A stretch of DNA of 64,000 bases from NCBI RefSeq assembly GCF_000013445.1, contig NC_007796.1, forward strand, positions 1,648,936 through 1,712,935. Reading direction: 5' to 3'. The stretch is from Methanospirillum hungatei JF-1 (lineage in GTDB: Archaea > Halobacteriota > Methanomicrobia > Methanomicrobiales > Methanospirillaceae). Position numbers and translations under genes: made by a program. Under the pieces are notes generated by a model. It was given only the letters and a program-made list of their open reading frames with translations, ran no database searches and was not told the DNA's origin. Positions 42,965 through 51,373 of the stretch are shown here, piece after piece. The first letter of the stretch is position 1. Every line of letters starts with the position of its first letter.

Positions 42965-45028
42965 ATGGAGAAAAAACTCCTCCCTGAATTTGAAGGATAC
43001 CGGATTTTACATGAGCATGGGATATCAATACCGGATTACTCGTTTGTTACTTCCCATGAAGATGCACTGAAGGCTGCAGAGAAACTGGGATATCCTGTTG
43101 TTATCAAAGTCGTCTCCCCCCAGGTAATTCATAAATCAGATGCAGGTGGAGTGGCCCTGAATCTCTCCTGTCCTGATGCCATTCAAACCGCGCTGGTACA
43201 GATGGACAACCGGGTGAAAGCCGCAGTTCCCGATGCAGAGATATCCGGATACATGGTTGTTCAGGAGGTCCCTTCAGGGACTGAGTTTCTCATAGGCGGA
43301 AGGATTGACCCATCCTTTGGAAAGATCATCACCGTCGGGATGGGTGGAATCCTGGTAGAATTACTCCATGACTTTTCCATGAGGGTGTTACCGGTCTCAC
43401 CTGATGAATACCGGGAGATGATCAGGGAGATGAGCGGGTATAAACTTATCACCGGATTTCGGGGGAGAAAACCACTTGATGAAGATGCCCTGGTCGAACT
43501 TCTGCAAAAAGCGGGTACGATGTTCTTTGAAGATGACCGTATTATTGAGTTTGATATAAACCCGGTCATTCTCTATGAGAAAGGAGCATATGCAGTTGAT
43601 GCACGGATGTACGTGCGGTCAGGGGAAGTGCCTGAGATACAGGAGCGACCTGTGTTGCCCCCGGTTCCCGATATTCTGCACCCAAAATCCATCGCGGTTG
43701 TAGGTGCATCACGAAACCCGGGAAAAGTCGGGTATGCTGTCTTTCGTAACCTCCTGAACTTTAAAGGAAAACTCTACCCGGTCAATCCCCAGGCAGAGGA
43801 TATCCTTGGTATCCCGGTTTATAAGACCCTCTCTGATATACCTGAACCTGTCGAGATGGTTGTTGTTGCCATCCCTGCACCAAAGGTCCCTGAGATCATC
43901 CATGAAGCCGGATCCAGGGGAGTAAAGGTTGCGGTCATTCTCACCGCCGGCTTTCGAGAGACCGGGGAAGAAGGGAAAAAGATAGAGGATGAGCTACTTC
44001 GTGTCGCACGGGAGACAGGAATCAGGATTGTCGGTCCGAACTGTCTGGGGATTATCATCCCGCCACTGGAACTGAATGCCACTTTTGATGTCCAGTCCCC
44101 CCTGTCCGGTCAGATTGGATTTATCTCCCAGAGTGGTGCGATCATTACCACCGTCCTTGACTGGTCCATCTCACGCCGTATCGGCTTTTCATCGGTCATC
44201 AGTGTCGGAAACCAGAGTGATATGGGATTTATGGAGTATCTGCAGGTTCTGGACCAAGACCCGACCACCTATGCGATAATCCTGTACGTTGAGGAGATCC
44301 GTGACGGTCGGGAATTTATACGATATGCTGCAACGATGCGTGGCAGAAAACCGGTCATTGCATTGAAATCCGGTTCATCTGTCCGTGGACAGGAGGCTGC
44401 ATCATCACATACCGGTTCGCTGGCAGGAAGTTTTGAGACATACATTGCTGCGTTCAGACAGTCAGGCGTAATACCTGCTTATTCATTGAGTGAAGCCTTT
44501 GATATCGCAAGGCTGGTGGTATCAGAGGGGTACCCACGGGGAAAACGGACGATCATCCTGACAAATGCCGGAGGTTTCGGGGTTCTTGCAGCAGATTATG
44601 CAGAAAGCTACGGGCTTGAGATGATCAATCTGCCTGAAGTAGTGTTCGATGAGCTAAACCGGCTGCTCCCTGATCTCTGGTCACATAAAAATCCGGTTGA
44701 TCTGCTTGGTGACAGCAATGCGTCACGGTTTGCCCGCGTCTTTGATATCCTGATAAAATACCAGAATTTCTGGGATATCGCGGTGGTCATTACCGCTCCG
44801 GTCGCCCTGATGGATCCGAAAAATCTGGCTCATGAGATGATTCGTCTCTCCCGGTTTACCAGATCCATGGTTGTCGGGTGTCTCCTTGGTGGAGATTCAA
44901 TGAAAGCAGCCATCGATATGCTGGGCGAGGCTCACATACCAAATTACCAGGATCTTCAGGATGCCTTCAGGGCAGTTGGTTCAATCATCAGCTCCTGTGT
45001 GATAGATGGTTGCAATGAAGAAGAGTAA
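42965..45028 (+). CDS. ADP-forming acetate/acyl-CoA synthetase, fused subunits
   Basis: 687 residues. The ATP-grasp (beta-like) part comes first (about 1-225; YPVVIKVVSPQVIHKSDAGGV), then the CoA-binding Rossmann part (HPKSIAVVGASRNPGKVGY) and the ligase part with GQIGFISQSGAI. His482 in EAASSHTGSLAG is the phosphorylated His that carries phosphate between the sites. The enzyme interconverts an acyl-CoA, ADP and phosphate with acid, ATP and CoA. In a methanogen it may activate acetate for biosynthesis or conserve energy; the substrate is not settled. It converges with the response regulator, 6 bases apart. Confidence 0.94.
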   Translation: MEKKLLPEFEGYRILHEHGISIPDYSFVTSHEDALKAAEKLGYPVVIKVVSPQVIHKSDAGGVALNLSCPDAIQTALVQMDNRVKAAVPDAEISGYMVVQEVPSGTEFLIGGRIDPSFGKIITVGMGGILVELLHDFSMRVLPVSPDEYREMIREMSGYKLITGFRGRKPLDEDALVELLQKAGTMFFEDDRIIEFDINPVILYEKGAYAVDARMYVRSGEVPEIQERPVLPPVPDILHPKSIAVVGASRNPGKVGYAVFRNLLNFKGKLYPVNPQAEDILGIPVYKTLSDIPEPVEMVVVAIPAPKVPEIIHEAGSRGVKVAVILTAGFRETGEEGKKIEDELLRVARETGIRIVGPNCLGIIIPPLELNATFDVQSPLSGQIGFISQSGAIITTVLDWSISRRIGFSSVISVGNQSDMGFMEYLQVLDQDPTTYAIILYVEEIRDGREFIRYAATMRGRKPVIALKSGSSVRGQEAASSHTGSLAGSFETYIAAFRQSGVIPAYSLSEAFDIARLVVSEGYPRGKRTIILTNAGGFGVLAADYAESYGLEMINLPEVVFDELNRLLPDLWSHKNPVDLLGDSNASRFARVFDILIKYQNFWDIAVVITAPVALMDPKNLAHEMIRLSRFTRSMVVGCLLGGDSMKAAIDMLGEAHIPNYQDLQDAFRAVGSIISSCVIDGCNEEE

Positions 45029-45034
45029 GAATAA

Positions 45035-45685
45035 TTAATTTTTTGGGAGCGGTTTCAGACCGCCGAGAGTGAAATTAATCTCTTTTTGCAGTTCATCATA
45101 TTCCTGCTGAAGACGGAGGAGAAAACCCGAATACTCAATAGGTCCGTATGTTTCATTATCTTCTGAAGGGTTATGATTCCCGTATCGTTCTTCCAGGATT
45201 ATCAGGAGTTTTTGTGCGACTTCTATCGTCCGATAGAGCCGTGCAAGCCTGCGGATCTTCTCCTCCGGATACCCGGCGCGCAATCCATGACTTATTATTT
45301 CTTCAATTGATCTGACTTTGTCCAAAGCACTGGTGATATGATCGATACACCGCTTTGGAGTGATAGGTTTCATGATATAATCTTCAATACAATAGGAGAA
45401 CTGCTCAGCTTCACGGTAGGTCAGGTTTTTACCGGTCTGCATGATGACCGGGATATGTTTGACCTCTTCTATTCGTTTCAGCCGGTTAAGTGTCTCCCAT
45501 CCGTCCATAGGTTCCATCATCATATCAAGGAGGATGAGATCAGGACGGTACTGAGTACTAAGGAGATCCAGACACTCCTGCCCGCCAAGAACCCCTTCAG
45601 TTTTAAACCCATATTTATTGAGGCCTATAACAAACAACTCATTTAAGGCGGGTTCATCATCTACGATCAGCACGTTCGGAGGCAT
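45035..45685 (-). CDS. response regulator with receiver and helical C-terminal domain
   Basis: 216 residues. The receiver (1-120) has VLIVDDEPALNELF, phosphoacceptor Asp54 (ILLDMMMEPMDG), QTGKN at the switch position and IMKPIT. The C-terminal 90 residues are helical (LARLYRTIEVAQKLLIILEE; LRLQQEYDELQKEI) and contain no DNA-binding motif that I recognise. The Gly in QTGKN replaces the usual Ala after the switch Thr. It may interact with a kinase or another protein rather than DNA. Confidence 0.9.
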   Translation of the reverse strand: MPPNVLIVDDEPALNELFVIGLNKYGFKTEGVLGGQECLDLLSTQYRPDLILLDMMMEPMDGWETLNRLKRIEEVKHIPVIMQTGKNLTYREAEQFSYCIEDYIMKPITPKRCIDHITSALDKVRSIEEIISHGLRAGYPEEKIRRLARLYRTIEVAQKLLIILEERYGNHNPSEDNETYGPIEYSGFLLRLQQEYDELQKEINFTLGGLKPLPKN

Positions 45686-45793
45686 GAGAGTACCTGTCTA
45701 ATGTCACTTGTATGCTATCCAGTGCATTAAATAATACCGGATGTTGATACCGGGAGAAACCTCCCCGGATAGGAAAGATACTGCACCGGAGCC

Positions 45794-46085
45794 TTATATG
45801 AGTGGTGCACCACATTCAGGGTGCTGAAAAAGATAATCAAACTCATCTTTTGAAGCGATATCATAATACAAACTGAGGAGTGATACAAAGAGGCTTATTA
45901 CCAAATCTTCTTGGACGAAGGAAAAAGACATATGGTTCAGGATACCCTTCAAGCACTCTGATGAACCGGGTTTTATCAACGTATACATATCCCTCTTCCC
46001 GAATCATGTGGTAATTACTGATACCGTAGGGAATCTTCAGAAGGGGTATTGATGTTATTACTTGATCTTTCATCTCATTTATCAT
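45794..46085 (-). pseudogene. 5' fragment of an AAA-ATPase-like/PD-(D/E)XK family gene, frameshifted
   Basis: From Met at complement 46083-46085 the frame reads KIPYGISNYHMIREEGYVYV, DKTRFIRVLEG and FFLRPRRFG, the start of the AAA-ATPase-like family (PF09820 type). A frameshift at the Walker A site follows: the frame goes on as NKPLCIT, while the homologous continuation SLFVSLLSLYYDIASKDEFD is in another frame. The piece then ends at HPECGAPLI. Normal members are some 500 residues, so this is a truncated remnant. Confidence 0.8.
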
Positions 46086-46744
46086 CTATCGGTACGGTGT
46101 CTCCCGGAACCCGGGTTCATTTTGTGAACCCTCATGTACACGAACGTGCAACACACAGACAAAGCCAGACCGTTTATGATCAGGTATATAAGAGGATGAG
46201 TCATCGTCTGACCGATAAGATTTGCATGCACTGCCGCAATAATCAGGGCAGGGTACACAAGAATATGAATATATCTCCACCGGTTCTTCAGTGCCATTCT
46301 GACCAGGCCTGCACAAAAAGCCACATACAGAAGAATTAAAGCAGTACGTCCACCGGTGGCAAAAAAGGCATATAATGATGAGAAGTCAGGGATAAACACT
46401 CCGGGATCAAGAGCAAGATATGCGTATAATACCGGATGAATGGTGATCAGAATCAGACCGCTGATAGCAAAATAATGGTGAATTCTGATAAAGGGTCTCC
46501 CGAACTGAGACTTCACCGCACCTTTCTTCAGGTTGAGCAGAGCACCAAGCGATAATGAGATAAAACCCCATACCCCCGCAATACGGAGGAGAGTATATAA
46601 TGACCAGGATGTTTCCAGTCCGGCTATGACAAGCAGGGGGATTCCATACAGCACCAGTATCCCAAAGAGAAGCAGGAAGCGACGCTGAGAGTGCATATAG
46701 TGTATGTCGTCCCATATCCGTATGATACCTGCGGATTCATCCAT
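46082..46744 (-). CDS. ferric-reductase-like transmembrane haem protein
   Basis: 220 residues with about six hydrophobic helices. IHHYFAISGLILITIHPVLY and RYIHILVYPALIIAAVHANL each hold two His about 13 residues apart on neighbouring helices, the haem-ligand pattern of the ferric-reductase/YedZ superfamily. There is no flavin or NAD domain. It probably moves electrons across the membrane. Its stop overlaps the start of the AAA-ATPase fragment by four bases. It is divergent from the glycosylase gene with 38 bases between starts. Confidence 0.85.
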   Translation of the reverse strand: MDESAGIIRIWDDIHYMHSQRRFLLLFGILVLYGIPLLVIAGLETSWSLYTLLRIAGVWGFISLSLGALLNLKKGAVKSQFGRPFIRIHHYFAISGLILITIHPVLYAYLALDPGVFIPDFSSLYAFFATGGRTALILLYVAFCAGLVRMALKNRWRYIHILVYPALIIAAVHANLIGQTMTHPLIYLIINGLALSVCCTFVYMRVHKMNPGSGRHRTDR

Positions 46745-46782
46745 GGAGAATATATGAATCCTGATTCCATTCTCTAAGGGAA

Positions 46783-47472
46783 TTGTATGGTATGAGAGAC
46801 TGGAACACCGCAGACCTCATTCATTTTTATACCGCTCTTCGTGATGCTCACGGACTGCAGCACTGGTGGCCGGCAGATACTGCATTTGAAACAATAATTG
46901 GCGCGATATTAGCCCAGAATGTGTCATGGAGGGGAGCTCGCCAGGCGGTGTGTGCCCTACAGGAGGCAGACCTTATGGATGCAGATATACTGTATCAGGC
47001 TGGTCAGGATACCATTGCTCCCCTGATCCGTTCCTCCCGATATTACAACCAGAAAGCCAGGAAGATCATGACATTTCTGAGCTGGTTTCTTGAGACCTGT
47101 GATGGTGATGTATCCAGAATGGCATCCCTTCCGACTGATCAGGTCAGAGAGGAACTCCTGAACCTCTCCGGATTCGGACCGGAGACCGTTGATTCAATCC
47201 TGTTATATGCTCTTGAAAAACCAGTCTTTGTGGTCGACGCATATACCCGTCGGATTGGATCCAGACAGGGATGGTTTGAAGATGATGCATCATATGACCA
47301 GATGCAGGAGTTTTTCATGAACCGGTTATCCCCGGATGTTCCGTTATACAATGATTATCATGCCCAGATCGTGTACCTGGGTAATAAACTCTGCAAAAAA
47401 ACACCCTTGTGTTCTATATGTCCGGTACGGGACACAGGCAGTACCCGGTGTCAGTATGCAAGGCCCGAATGA
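46783..47472 (+). CDS. endonuclease III-superfamily DNA glycosylase, MagIII-like
   Basis: 229 residues. It belongs to the helix-hairpin-helix GPD superfamily: ETIIGAILAQNVSWRGARQAV, hairpin LSGFGPETVDSILLYAL and catalytic Asp in VFVVDAYTRRI. The Lys that gives endonuclease III its lyase activity is Glu in GPETVDS, so a monofunctional glycosylase is expected. The opening HWWPADTAFE fits the branch of the Helicobacter 3-methyladenine glycosylase MagIII. Cys residues in LCKKTPLCSICPVRDTGSTRC could bind an iron-sulphur cluster. Removal of alkylated bases is inferred. Confidence 0.87.
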   Translation: MYGMRDWNTADLIHFYTALRDAHGLQHWWPADTAFETIIGAILAQNVSWRGARQAVCALQEADLMDADILYQAGQDTIAPLIRSSRYYNQKARKIMTFLSWFLETCDGDVSRMASLPTDQVREELLNLSGFGPETVDSILLYALEKPVFVVDAYTRRIGSRQGWFEDDASYDQMQEFFMNRLSPDVPLYNDYHAQIVYLGNKLCKKTPLCSICPVRDTGSTRCQYARPE

Positions 47473-47496
47473 ATATAACAAAATTAGAGTCTTATT

Positions 47497-48447
47497 ATGA
47501 GTGAATATCTGGCAATTCTTGCCTTCTCTCCGTCAGTCAGGTATACCTTCGGAAGATTCTGGCCATTAAAACCAGGACAGATACTTCGTCTTCTCATCAT
47601 CTCCTTCTTCATCGGGGCATGGATTACGAGTCCATTCCCCCAGGATCTCTCGTATGGCGACTTCTCCTGGCTTTCCGGGCTATCAGGCGGGGGTAAAGTC
47701 ATGAACGAGGCATCCCTGATTGGAACCGTCATGAGCGGATTTCTGTTGATATTACTCGTATATGCTTTCTTCAGCTCAATCTTTCAGTTTATCTTTGTCG
47801 ATTATCTCTCAGCAAAAACGAAGGAGTTGCTCCCTTCATTCAGGGCACGTGCAGGAATGGGTATCAGGCTGCTCGGATTTTACCTGGGAACCATTCTGAT
47901 CATCGGCATCTGTGCGGTGATTGCCATCACGGGTATCGCTGTTCCGGTTCTTGCATCTCAGCCTGACAATCCGGCAGCATTCTTGATCGCCCTGATGTAC
48001 GCATTGGGAGGACTTCTTATCCTGATAATTCCGGTCTGGATTCTGACCATTATCACAACCGACTTTGTTGTGCCGGTTATGATCGTTCATACCTGTGGAA
48101 TCATCAGGGGATGGAAGATATTCCTGCAGGAGATCACAGGGATGTGGGATGAGATGGGCATATACCTGATGATCAAGATAGGGATTCATATTGGAACGGG
48201 AATAGTCCTGGGTATTCTTATGGTTACGGTGATGGAAGGACTTGGGTTTTCATCTCTTCTAATGATACCCGGATTATCACCATCTCATGACCTGCTGAGC
48301 ACCGCATATATCCTGCCATTTCTCGTAATGGCCGTGATAACTCTCATGGTAATGACTCCGGTTGTGACATTCCTTCGCTATTATGCCCTGGTATTTTTAC
48401 ATCTCCTGTCAGAGAAATATTCCCTGCTCCCGGATCAGAACCCCTGA
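47497..48447 (+). CDS. multi-pass membrane protein, DUF4013/DUF7544-like
   Basis: 316 residues with about seven hydrophobic segments (for example ILRLLIISFFIGAWI; VMSGFLLILLVYAFFSSIFQ; LGFYLGTILIIGICAVIAIT; FLVMAVITLMVMTPVVTFLR). DFVVPVMIVHTCGIIRGWKI is typical of archaeal DUF4013-type proteins of unknown function. There are no transport or enzyme motifs. It overlaps the 3' end of the convergent cbiQ gene by 13 bases. Confidence 0.82.
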   Translation: MSEYLAILAFSPSVRYTFGRFWPLKPGQILRLLIISFFIGAWITSPFPQDLSYGDFSWLSGLSGGGKVMNEASLIGTVMSGFLLILLVYAFFSSIFQFIFVDYLSAKTKELLPSFRARAGMGIRLLGFYLGTILIIGICAVIAITGIAVPVLASQPDNPAAFLIALMYALGGLLILIIPVWILTIITTDFVVPVMIVHTCGIIRGWKIFLQEITGMWDEMGIYLMIKIGIHIGTGIVLGILMVTVMEGLGFSSLLMIPGLSPSHDLLSTAYILPFLVMAVITLMVMTPVVTFLRYYALVFLHLLSEKYSLLPDQNP

Positions 48448-49301
48448 ACAGAAGAGGGCAGTACCTCAAACCGGCATATAAGAGAGAAGGGATCATACCA
48501 GCAAAACAGGGGAACCAGGATGATAAGGATAAGACAGAGACCAAGAAATATCAGATCTGACCGGAGAAATGGCTTTTCTTTGATAAAGATATAACTGTCA
48601 CGCCCATATCCCCGGCAGAGCATACTGGCATAGGTCCGCTCTCCCTGCTCAAGGGATCTGATAAACAGTGATCCCATCATGTATCCCATGTTCACAATAC
48701 GATACCGGTAGGGGAGCCGGTGATCAAATGGATCAAATAACCGGGTCTTTAGTGCATCGGTGACCTTCCGGTAGATGATACCAAACACAAAGAGATACCT
48801 GATCATCATACCCAGAGCCAGAATGAGTTCAGGAGGGACTTTGAGCCGCCCTGCTGCCTCAAGAAGATCCTGCAATGATGAGGTCGAGGACAAAAGAACG
48901 ATAAATGAGTAACATACCAGAAATTTTACCAGTAATATCGAGGCAAATTCAATCGATTCAAAATATATATGAATCCCCAGGGGTAGTTCAAGGAGTGAAT
49001 GGTAGTCAGTGTAATATCGGTTTTTAAAAAAAATCTGAAACCCGCAGAGCATAAATCCAAACGGAAGAGCAAGAAGGAGCCGTCGGAAATAGATGAGCGG
49101 AGAGATTTTTGATAATGCCCAGAGGAGGAGAAACAGAAGAAAGAAGACTGCTGATACGGTATAGACAACCGGTGAATAGGGAACGGCAACAAGAGCCACA
49201 ATAGCAGCACAACAGACGATGATCTTCACTCTGGCATCGAGGGAATGAATGACACTCTTCTGTGATGTCACCTGCTCCAGGTCAAACAAGTCTTCTATCA
49301 T
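48435..49301 (-). CDS. cbiQ: energy-coupling factor transmembrane protein CbiQ
   Basis: 288 residues. It is the T component of a cobalt/nickel ECF transporter. About five hydrophobic segments surround the two coupling motifs: LLEAAGRLKVPPEL and SLEQGERTYASMLCRGYGR, where Arg residues contact the ATPase. Its start overlaps the end of cbiO by four bases. Last gene of the cbiM-N-O-Q set on the minus strand. Confidence 0.95.
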   Translation of the reverse strand: MIEDLFDLEQVTSQKSVIHSLDARVKIIVCCAAIVALVAVPYSPVVYTVSAVFFLLFLLLWALSKISPLIYFRRLLLALPFGFMLCGFQIFFKNRYYTDYHSLLELPLGIHIYFESIEFASILLVKFLVCYSFIVLLSSTSSLQDLLEAAGRLKVPPELILALGMMIRYLFVFGIIYRKVTDALKTRLFDPFDHRLPYRYRIVNMGYMMGSLFIRSLEQGERTYASMLCRGYGRDSYIFIKEKPFLRSDLIFLGLCLILIILVPLFCWYDPFSLICRFEVLPSSVQGF

Positions 49302-50131
49302 GCAATCTTACCAAAGGCCTTTAAAAATGCGATCTCAGCCTCCTGATACGTGTATCCCATATCAATTGCAATGCCCTTTGACCGGAGTGAAGAGATGAGT
49401 TTGGGCAGGATGGGAAGATCAAGGCGGACACTGGACAGGAGATCGGGTTGTGAAAAAATCTCGGCAACTGTTCCTTCGGCAACAAAGGATCCATTATTCA
49501 TAACATAGATATATTCCGCCAGTTCTGCAACCAGGGAGATATTGTGGGTTGAGAAGATCACCGTCATCCCGTACCTGACGGAAAAATCACGGATAAACCT
49601 GATAATCTCCCTGACTCCCTGCGGATCCAGTCCTGCAGTCGGTTCATCCAGAACAAGGACCTGGGGCTCCATCGCGATAATACCCGCTATCGCAACCCTT
49701 TTTTTCTCACCGCCGGAAAGATGATGAGGAACCCGTGTCCGGTACTCTGAAAGACCGACGGTGCGTAATGCTTCAGAAACCCGGTGCTTTACCGCCTCTT
49801 CATCAAGACCCATGTTTATGGGACCAAATGCCACATCCTGCTCAACGGTAGGAGAAAAGATCTGGTCATCAGGGTTTTGAAACACAAGTCCCACAGTCCG
49901 TCTGACCTCCCGAATATTCTCTTTGGTTATCGGCTCTCCCCGTATCAGGACTTTTCCACTGGTAGGCTTTAAGACACCATTGAAATGTTTAAAGAGAGTA
50001 CTTTTTCCGGCTCCGTTTGGCCCGATGATAGCGATTCGAGTGTTCCTTGGTGCAATAAATGAGATATTTTTCAAGGCGTCGATATTGCCTTTATAGGTAT
50101 GACAGAGATCCTGGGTCTCGATAATATGCAT
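49298..50131 (-). CDS. cbiO: cobalt/nickel ECF transporter ATP-binding protein CbiO
   Basis: 277 residues. Walker A GPNGAGKST, Q-loop in VGLVFQNPDDQIFSPTV, signature HLSGGEKKRVAIAG, Walker B VLVLDEPTAGLD and switch FSTHNISLV. The FQNPDDQ and FGPINMGL features are those of ECF-type ATPases. It powers metal uptake with CbiQ and CbiM. A gap of 154 bases with an oligo-T stretch separates it from the PDGLE gene, so it may have some own promoter. Confidence 0.95.
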   Translation of the reverse strand: MHIIETQDLCHTYKGNIDALKNISFIAPRNTRIAIIGPNGAGKSTLFKHFNGVLKPTSGKVLIRGEPITKENIREVRRTVGLVFQNPDDQIFSPTVEQDVAFGPINMGLDEEAVKHRVSEALRTVGLSEYRTRVPHHLSGGEKKRVAIAGIIAMEPQVLVLDEPTAGLDPQGVREIIRFIRDFSVRYGMTVIFSTHNISLVAELAEYIYVMNNGSFVAEGTVAEIFSQPDLLSSVRLDLPILPKLISSLRSKGIAIDMGYTYQEAEIAFLKAFGKIA

Positions 50132-50249
50132 GGTGTGGTTGTCTCCTGCTCTGAAATAGCAGAGAACCTGGATTGGATCTTCAGGTTTTCAGTATTATGG
50201 ATTACAGCTCAATTAATAAAATTATACTGATCTTATTTTCGTATGAAAA

Positions 50250-50285
50250 GGGAAGAAATAAAAAAGAAAATTATTGAAATTGTAA
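50250..50285 (-). terminator. possible oligo-T terminator after PDGLE gene
   Basis: Just past the PDGLE stop the minus-strand sequence contains TTTTCTTTTTTATTTCTT, a U-rich end signal typical for archaea. Read-through into cbiO is likely still possible, as both belong to one transporter. Confidence 0.35.
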
Positions 50286-50627
50286 TTATTGGGAGTTTTT
50301 ACTCAATCGTATAGCATATGATGCACCCATCACAATCAGCATGGTAATGATGGTCCCGACAACTATCGCAATAATACCCCCGGTTGAACCCATCTCTTCA
50401 CCAAGAGAGTAGTCAGGCATCGGTGATTCATAGGTATACGAACCGGTTCCAATCACTTCAGGATCACCTTCTTCCGGAGAAAGACCAGTCAGTTCCTTCT
50501 GTCCTGATACCACAAGCGCAGTGCTCTCAAGACCGTCCGGATCGCCGGAGGCAAGGAATACTGCAACCATTCCGATAAGAAGAGAGATCAGAAGACCTGC
50601 AATAATGAATGTCTTATTATCAATCAT
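50286..50627 (-). CDS. PDGLE-domain protein (CbiN-like)
   Basis: 113 residues. A helix at about 7-26, the outer part FLASGDPDGLEST, which gives the PDGLE family its name, and a second helix at about 85-106 (IIAIVVGTIITMLIVMGASY). In archaeal Co/Ni transporters this takes the place of CbiN beside CbiM. Its start overlaps the cbiM stop by four bases. Confidence 0.92.
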   Translation of the reverse strand: MIDNKTFIIAGLLISLLIGMVAVFLASGDPDGLESTALVVSGQKELTGLSPEEGDPEVIGTGSYTYESPMPDYSLGEEMGSTGGIIAIVVGTIITMLIVMGASYAIRLSKNSQ

Positions 50628-51265
50628 ACTGATGCAACTCCTACAGAGGTATCAACAAGATCAGGACGAGCCATGGCAAGAACATAGATGATGACCGCAG
50701 TCACTACCCCTTCAATGACACCAATAATTGCATGATAGATTCCCATAGCAACAAGTCCGGGGACCAGCGGGAAGGTCCCTGCAATGGACATCTCAACTGC
50801 ACAGGCAAGTGCCGGGATAAGACAGGCCAGCCATGCTGCAACCGCACTTGAGAGATATGGATTTTTCACAACTTTTAACAGACCCTGGAATGTGTAATAC
50901 CCTACAAATCCACCTATAACACCCATATTCAGGATATTCGCACCCATGACGGTGATACCGCCATCCCCGAAAATAAAACCCTGGATGATAAGAACAAGTG
51001 TCAGGATAAAGACTGCGGCAAACGGTGACCCGAGAACAATGGCTGCCAGGGCACCACCCACGAGATGACCACTAGTTCCCATCGAAACCGGTAGATTAAA
51101 ACTCTGCAGTGCAAAGATGCCGGCTGCAAGGACTGCAATCAGGGGGATTTTATCCTCGTTTAATTCAGACCGTGCCCACCGGATAGCAAGGGCTAGAAAT
51201 ACAAGGGCAATAATCCAGTAGACTGCTGCCTGAGGAAGTGGAATAAATGCGTCTGGAATATGCAT
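50624..51265 (-). CDS. cbiM: cobalt/nickel ECF transporter substrate-binding membrane protein CbiM
   Basis: 213 residues starting MHIPDAFIPLPQA. The free N terminus with His2 is the metal ligand of CbiM/NikM proteins, so this start is fixed. LPVSMGTSGHLVGGALAAI holds another metal-site His. Six or so helices follow. It selects Co or Ni; which one cannot be told, and both are needed in methanogens (cobamides; F430, hydrogenase). First gene of the transporter operon. Confidence 0.96.
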   Translation of the reverse strand: MHIPDAFIPLPQAAVYWIIALVFLALAIRWARSELNEDKIPLIAVLAAGIFALQSFNLPVSMGTSGHLVGGALAAIVLGSPFAAVFILTLVLIIQGFIFGDGGITVMGANILNMGVIGGFVGYYTFQGLLKVVKNPYLSSAVAAWLACLIPALACAVEMSIAGTFPLVPGLVAMGIYHAIIGVIEGVVTAVIIYVLAMARPDLVDTSVGVASV

Positions 51266-51373
51266 GGTATAACCAGCATAATATTAGTACGATTATTATT
51301 AAGATGTTACGAAATTATTACGTTTTTACAATTATAATGAAAAGTTAAATCATAGATTATAAAACCGGTTATT
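51266..51373 (-). promoter_or_regulatory. promoter region of the cobalt/nickel transporter operon
   Basis: AT-rich, between the end of the large kinase gene and cbiM. On the minus strand a TATA-like TTTTATAAT is followed by two imperfect direct copies of AATAAT(T/A)(T/A)TCGTA-type sequence about 20 bases apart, near 51288-51320. These could bind a metal-responsive regulator, but no known operator is recognisable. Confidence 0.35.

Noticed and set aside
46049-46339. 96-codon plus-strand frame over the ferric-reductase-like gene
   Set aside because: It is antisense to a clear multi-helix membrane protein and has no motif of its own.
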